DNA of 64,000 bases from CAVVAL01 sp963740215 (GTDB lineage Bacteria; Actinomycetota; Actinomycetes; Mycobacteriales; Cryptosporangiaceae), in contig CAVUDJ010000019.1 in NCBI GenBank assembly GCA_963740215.1, forward strand, positions 1,054,001-1,118,000. Reading direction: 5' to 3'. The notes under the pieces are model-generated. The model did not search any database and was not told where the DNA came from. It worked only from the letters and a program-made list of their open reading frames with translations. Shown in pieces: positions 63,086 to 64,000 of this stretch. The position numbers and the translations under genes were made by a program. How positions within the stretch are numbered: position 1 is the first letter of the stretch; each line of letters opens with the position of its first letter.

Positions 63086-63603
63086 CCTGGACTCCTTGCC
63101 ATGCGCGCTCGTTCAGTCCGCCCACCTCCTGCAGCAGCCGGATCCGGTCGCCGTGCTCCAGATCGAGCAGCCGGTCGAGGTCCCAGTGCAGGTGGTACGC
63201 GAGGTAGGCGATCTCCTGCCACAGCTCGTCCTGTGCGTAGTGCCCTAGCCCACCTCCGCGGACTCCATGCGGGAAAGGGGTACCCGGCTCCAGCGCGTCG
63301 AGGATGCTCGGGTCCTGGAAGTTGATGATCCGGTACAGGTCCTGCAGGTAGCCGAAGTCGCTGACGAACAGCGACTCGATCGTCTTCGGCGTGACCCGCT
63401 GCACCGTGCCGAGCTCGGTGACGACGCGGGCGAGCACGATCACCGTGGCGTACGCCTCGTTCTCCTTGACCCGGGGTCGCGCAGCGGCTCGATCTCGTCG
63501 CGCGCGCACGCCAGCCGCATGGTGCCCGTGCGGTGCAGCGTGCCGTGCTCGTCGACGAAGCCCTTCGGCAGCGTGAACGGGATACTCGGTCTGGAGAGCT
63601 CAT
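63078..63603 (-). CDS. CIS tail assembly protein plus DUF6760-like segment (frame breaks)
   Basis: Reconstructed ~175 residues. From ATG 63603 a shift gives IPFTLPKGFVDEHGTLHRTG, MRLACARDEIEPL, and near 63470 RVKENEAYATVIVLARVVTELG and LFVSDFGYLQDLYRIINF (a T4-like tail assembly protein). The end reads LWQEIAYLAYHLHWDLDRLLDLEHGDRIR, as in DUF6760 proteins, normally a separate gene. Another frame near 63255-63290 ends in VPLSRMESAEVG and a stop, so two genes joined by a frame error is the likely alternative. Confidence 0.65.
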
Positions 63604-64000
63604 GCCCGGTGCAGCCCCTCGTGGGTGATGGTGACCTTCTCCGTCGCGACCTCGTTGCTGCCGGCGTCGAGCTCGGCGCCGGTCCACTTGGACGGCCAGC
63701 CGCGCTCGAAGTTCCAGCGCGCGACCTCGGTCTTCTTCGAGTCCTTGATGACGATCGAGCCGTCCCGGCGGGCCGCGTCGACGTCGCCGTCCTCGACCTG
63801 CTTGCGCCACTCCCACAGCGCCTTGGACTCGTCGATCCGGCGCTCCAGGGTGATGTCGCTCCACTTCATCGCGCCGGGCACCTTGCGGATGATCATCTTG
63901 CCCGTCCTTGGTGGCCTCCTTGTACTCGATCGTCTCGGTCTCCGACTCGACGCCCGAGCACTTGCGGAAGCTCGCCATCTCCACGCCGCCGATCTCCAGC
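63600..64000 (-). CDS. CIS tail tube protein 2 (gp19-like), 5' end outside window
   Basis: Partial, ~133 residues visible. It reads LEIGGVEMASFRKCSGVESETE, shifts near 63900 in a GC run, then MIIRKVPGAMKWSDITLERRID, WRKQVEDGDVDAARRDGSIVI, and RWNFERGWPSKWTGAELDAGSNEVATEKVTITHEG. It is a second tube-like protein (as in Afp-type systems with several tube paralogues). The start lies beyond base 64000. Confidence 0.85.
   Translation of the reverse strand, partial: WRSAAWRWRASASARASSRRPRRSSTRRPPRTGKMIIRKVPGAMKWSDITLERRIDESKALWEWRKQVEDGDVDAARRDGSIVIKDSKKTEVARWNFERGWPSKWTGAELDAGSNEVATEKVTITHEGLHRA

Noticed and set aside
54001..64000. Prophage or type VI secretion interpretation of the tail genes
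   Set aside because: No capsid, terminase, portal or lysis genes are seen, and a Gram-positive type VI system is unlikely; gp25, baseplate J, tail-I, LysM tube and DUF4157 together fit a CIS. The right edge is unseen, so prophage is not fully excluded.

Overview
The window is a high-GC Gram-positive (actinomycete) chromosome segment. The lineage is indicated by RbpA, the Lnt/Ppm lipoprotein-acylation and mannosylation pair, an actinobacterial-type Asp23 island, a WhiA-like protein, many GTG starts with 4-bp ATGA/GTGA gene overlaps, and a contractile-injection cluster of the actinobacterial kind. Dispersed GAGCGAGCGnAGCGAG-type intergenic words loosely suggest Micromonosporaceae or a relative. 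No rRNA, tRNA or CRISPR array was found.

Layout. 1-6.3 kb: lysine-fermentation operon (kdd, an amidohydrolase, kamD, kamE, kal, and a MutL/GlmL-type ATPase). 6.3-6.8 kb: a gene-free stretch with a good promoter and a perfect hairpin (possible small RNA or long leader). 6.8-10.4 kb: lnt-ppm1-fxsA. 10.4-24 kb: housekeeping genes (rbpA, acyl-CoA dehydrogenase, thymidine kinase, a secreted M1 peptidase with an inserted domain, an MFS transporter, a phosphodiesterase, an acyltransferase, two oxidoreductases, tam). 23.5-28.3 kb: small regulatory modules (RHH/MazF-like pair, ArsR-SRPBCC operon, WhiA-like protein, stand-alone tyrosine recombinase, MarR plus a DUF6817 protein).

28.5-35 kb: a cell-envelope-stress island with at least three Asp23/Gls24 paralogues, AmaP-like membrane anchors, an ECF sigma factor, and a translationally coupled protein that joins a zinc anti-sigma motif to an Asp23 domain; it is bounded by a decayed transposase and a MerR gene. 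35-42 kb: a redox-gene cluster (SDR, cyclophilin-like lipoprotein, zinc ADH) divergent from an MmyB-type regulator, then two ECF42-type sigma genes (one lacking region 2) and a DGPF protein. 42-50 kb: a LysR regulator divergent from a form I aerobic CO dehydrogenase operon (coxM-S-L, an XdhC/CoxI-YHS fusion, coxD, coxE). 50-52.3 kb: DUF305 and LVIVD-repeat secreted proteins.

52.6-64 kb: the left half of an extracellular/cytoplasmic contractile injection system (CIS), transcribed leftwards: two tail-tube proteins, tail assembly/DUF6760, a large DUF4157 protein, LysM tube protein, VgrG-like spike, PAAR tip, gp25, baseplate J, tail protein I, and a zinc-ribbon membrane protein with a discoidin-like domain. 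A convergent membrane-anchored Ig-like protein faces it. Sheath, ATPase and terminator genes are presumably beyond the right edge.

Reading frames are almost all intact up to about 28 kb, but many genes after that carry one or more frame breaks, often in G/C runs and often self-compensating. I treat most as probable sequence errors; coordinates for such genes are the span of the reconstructed gene.
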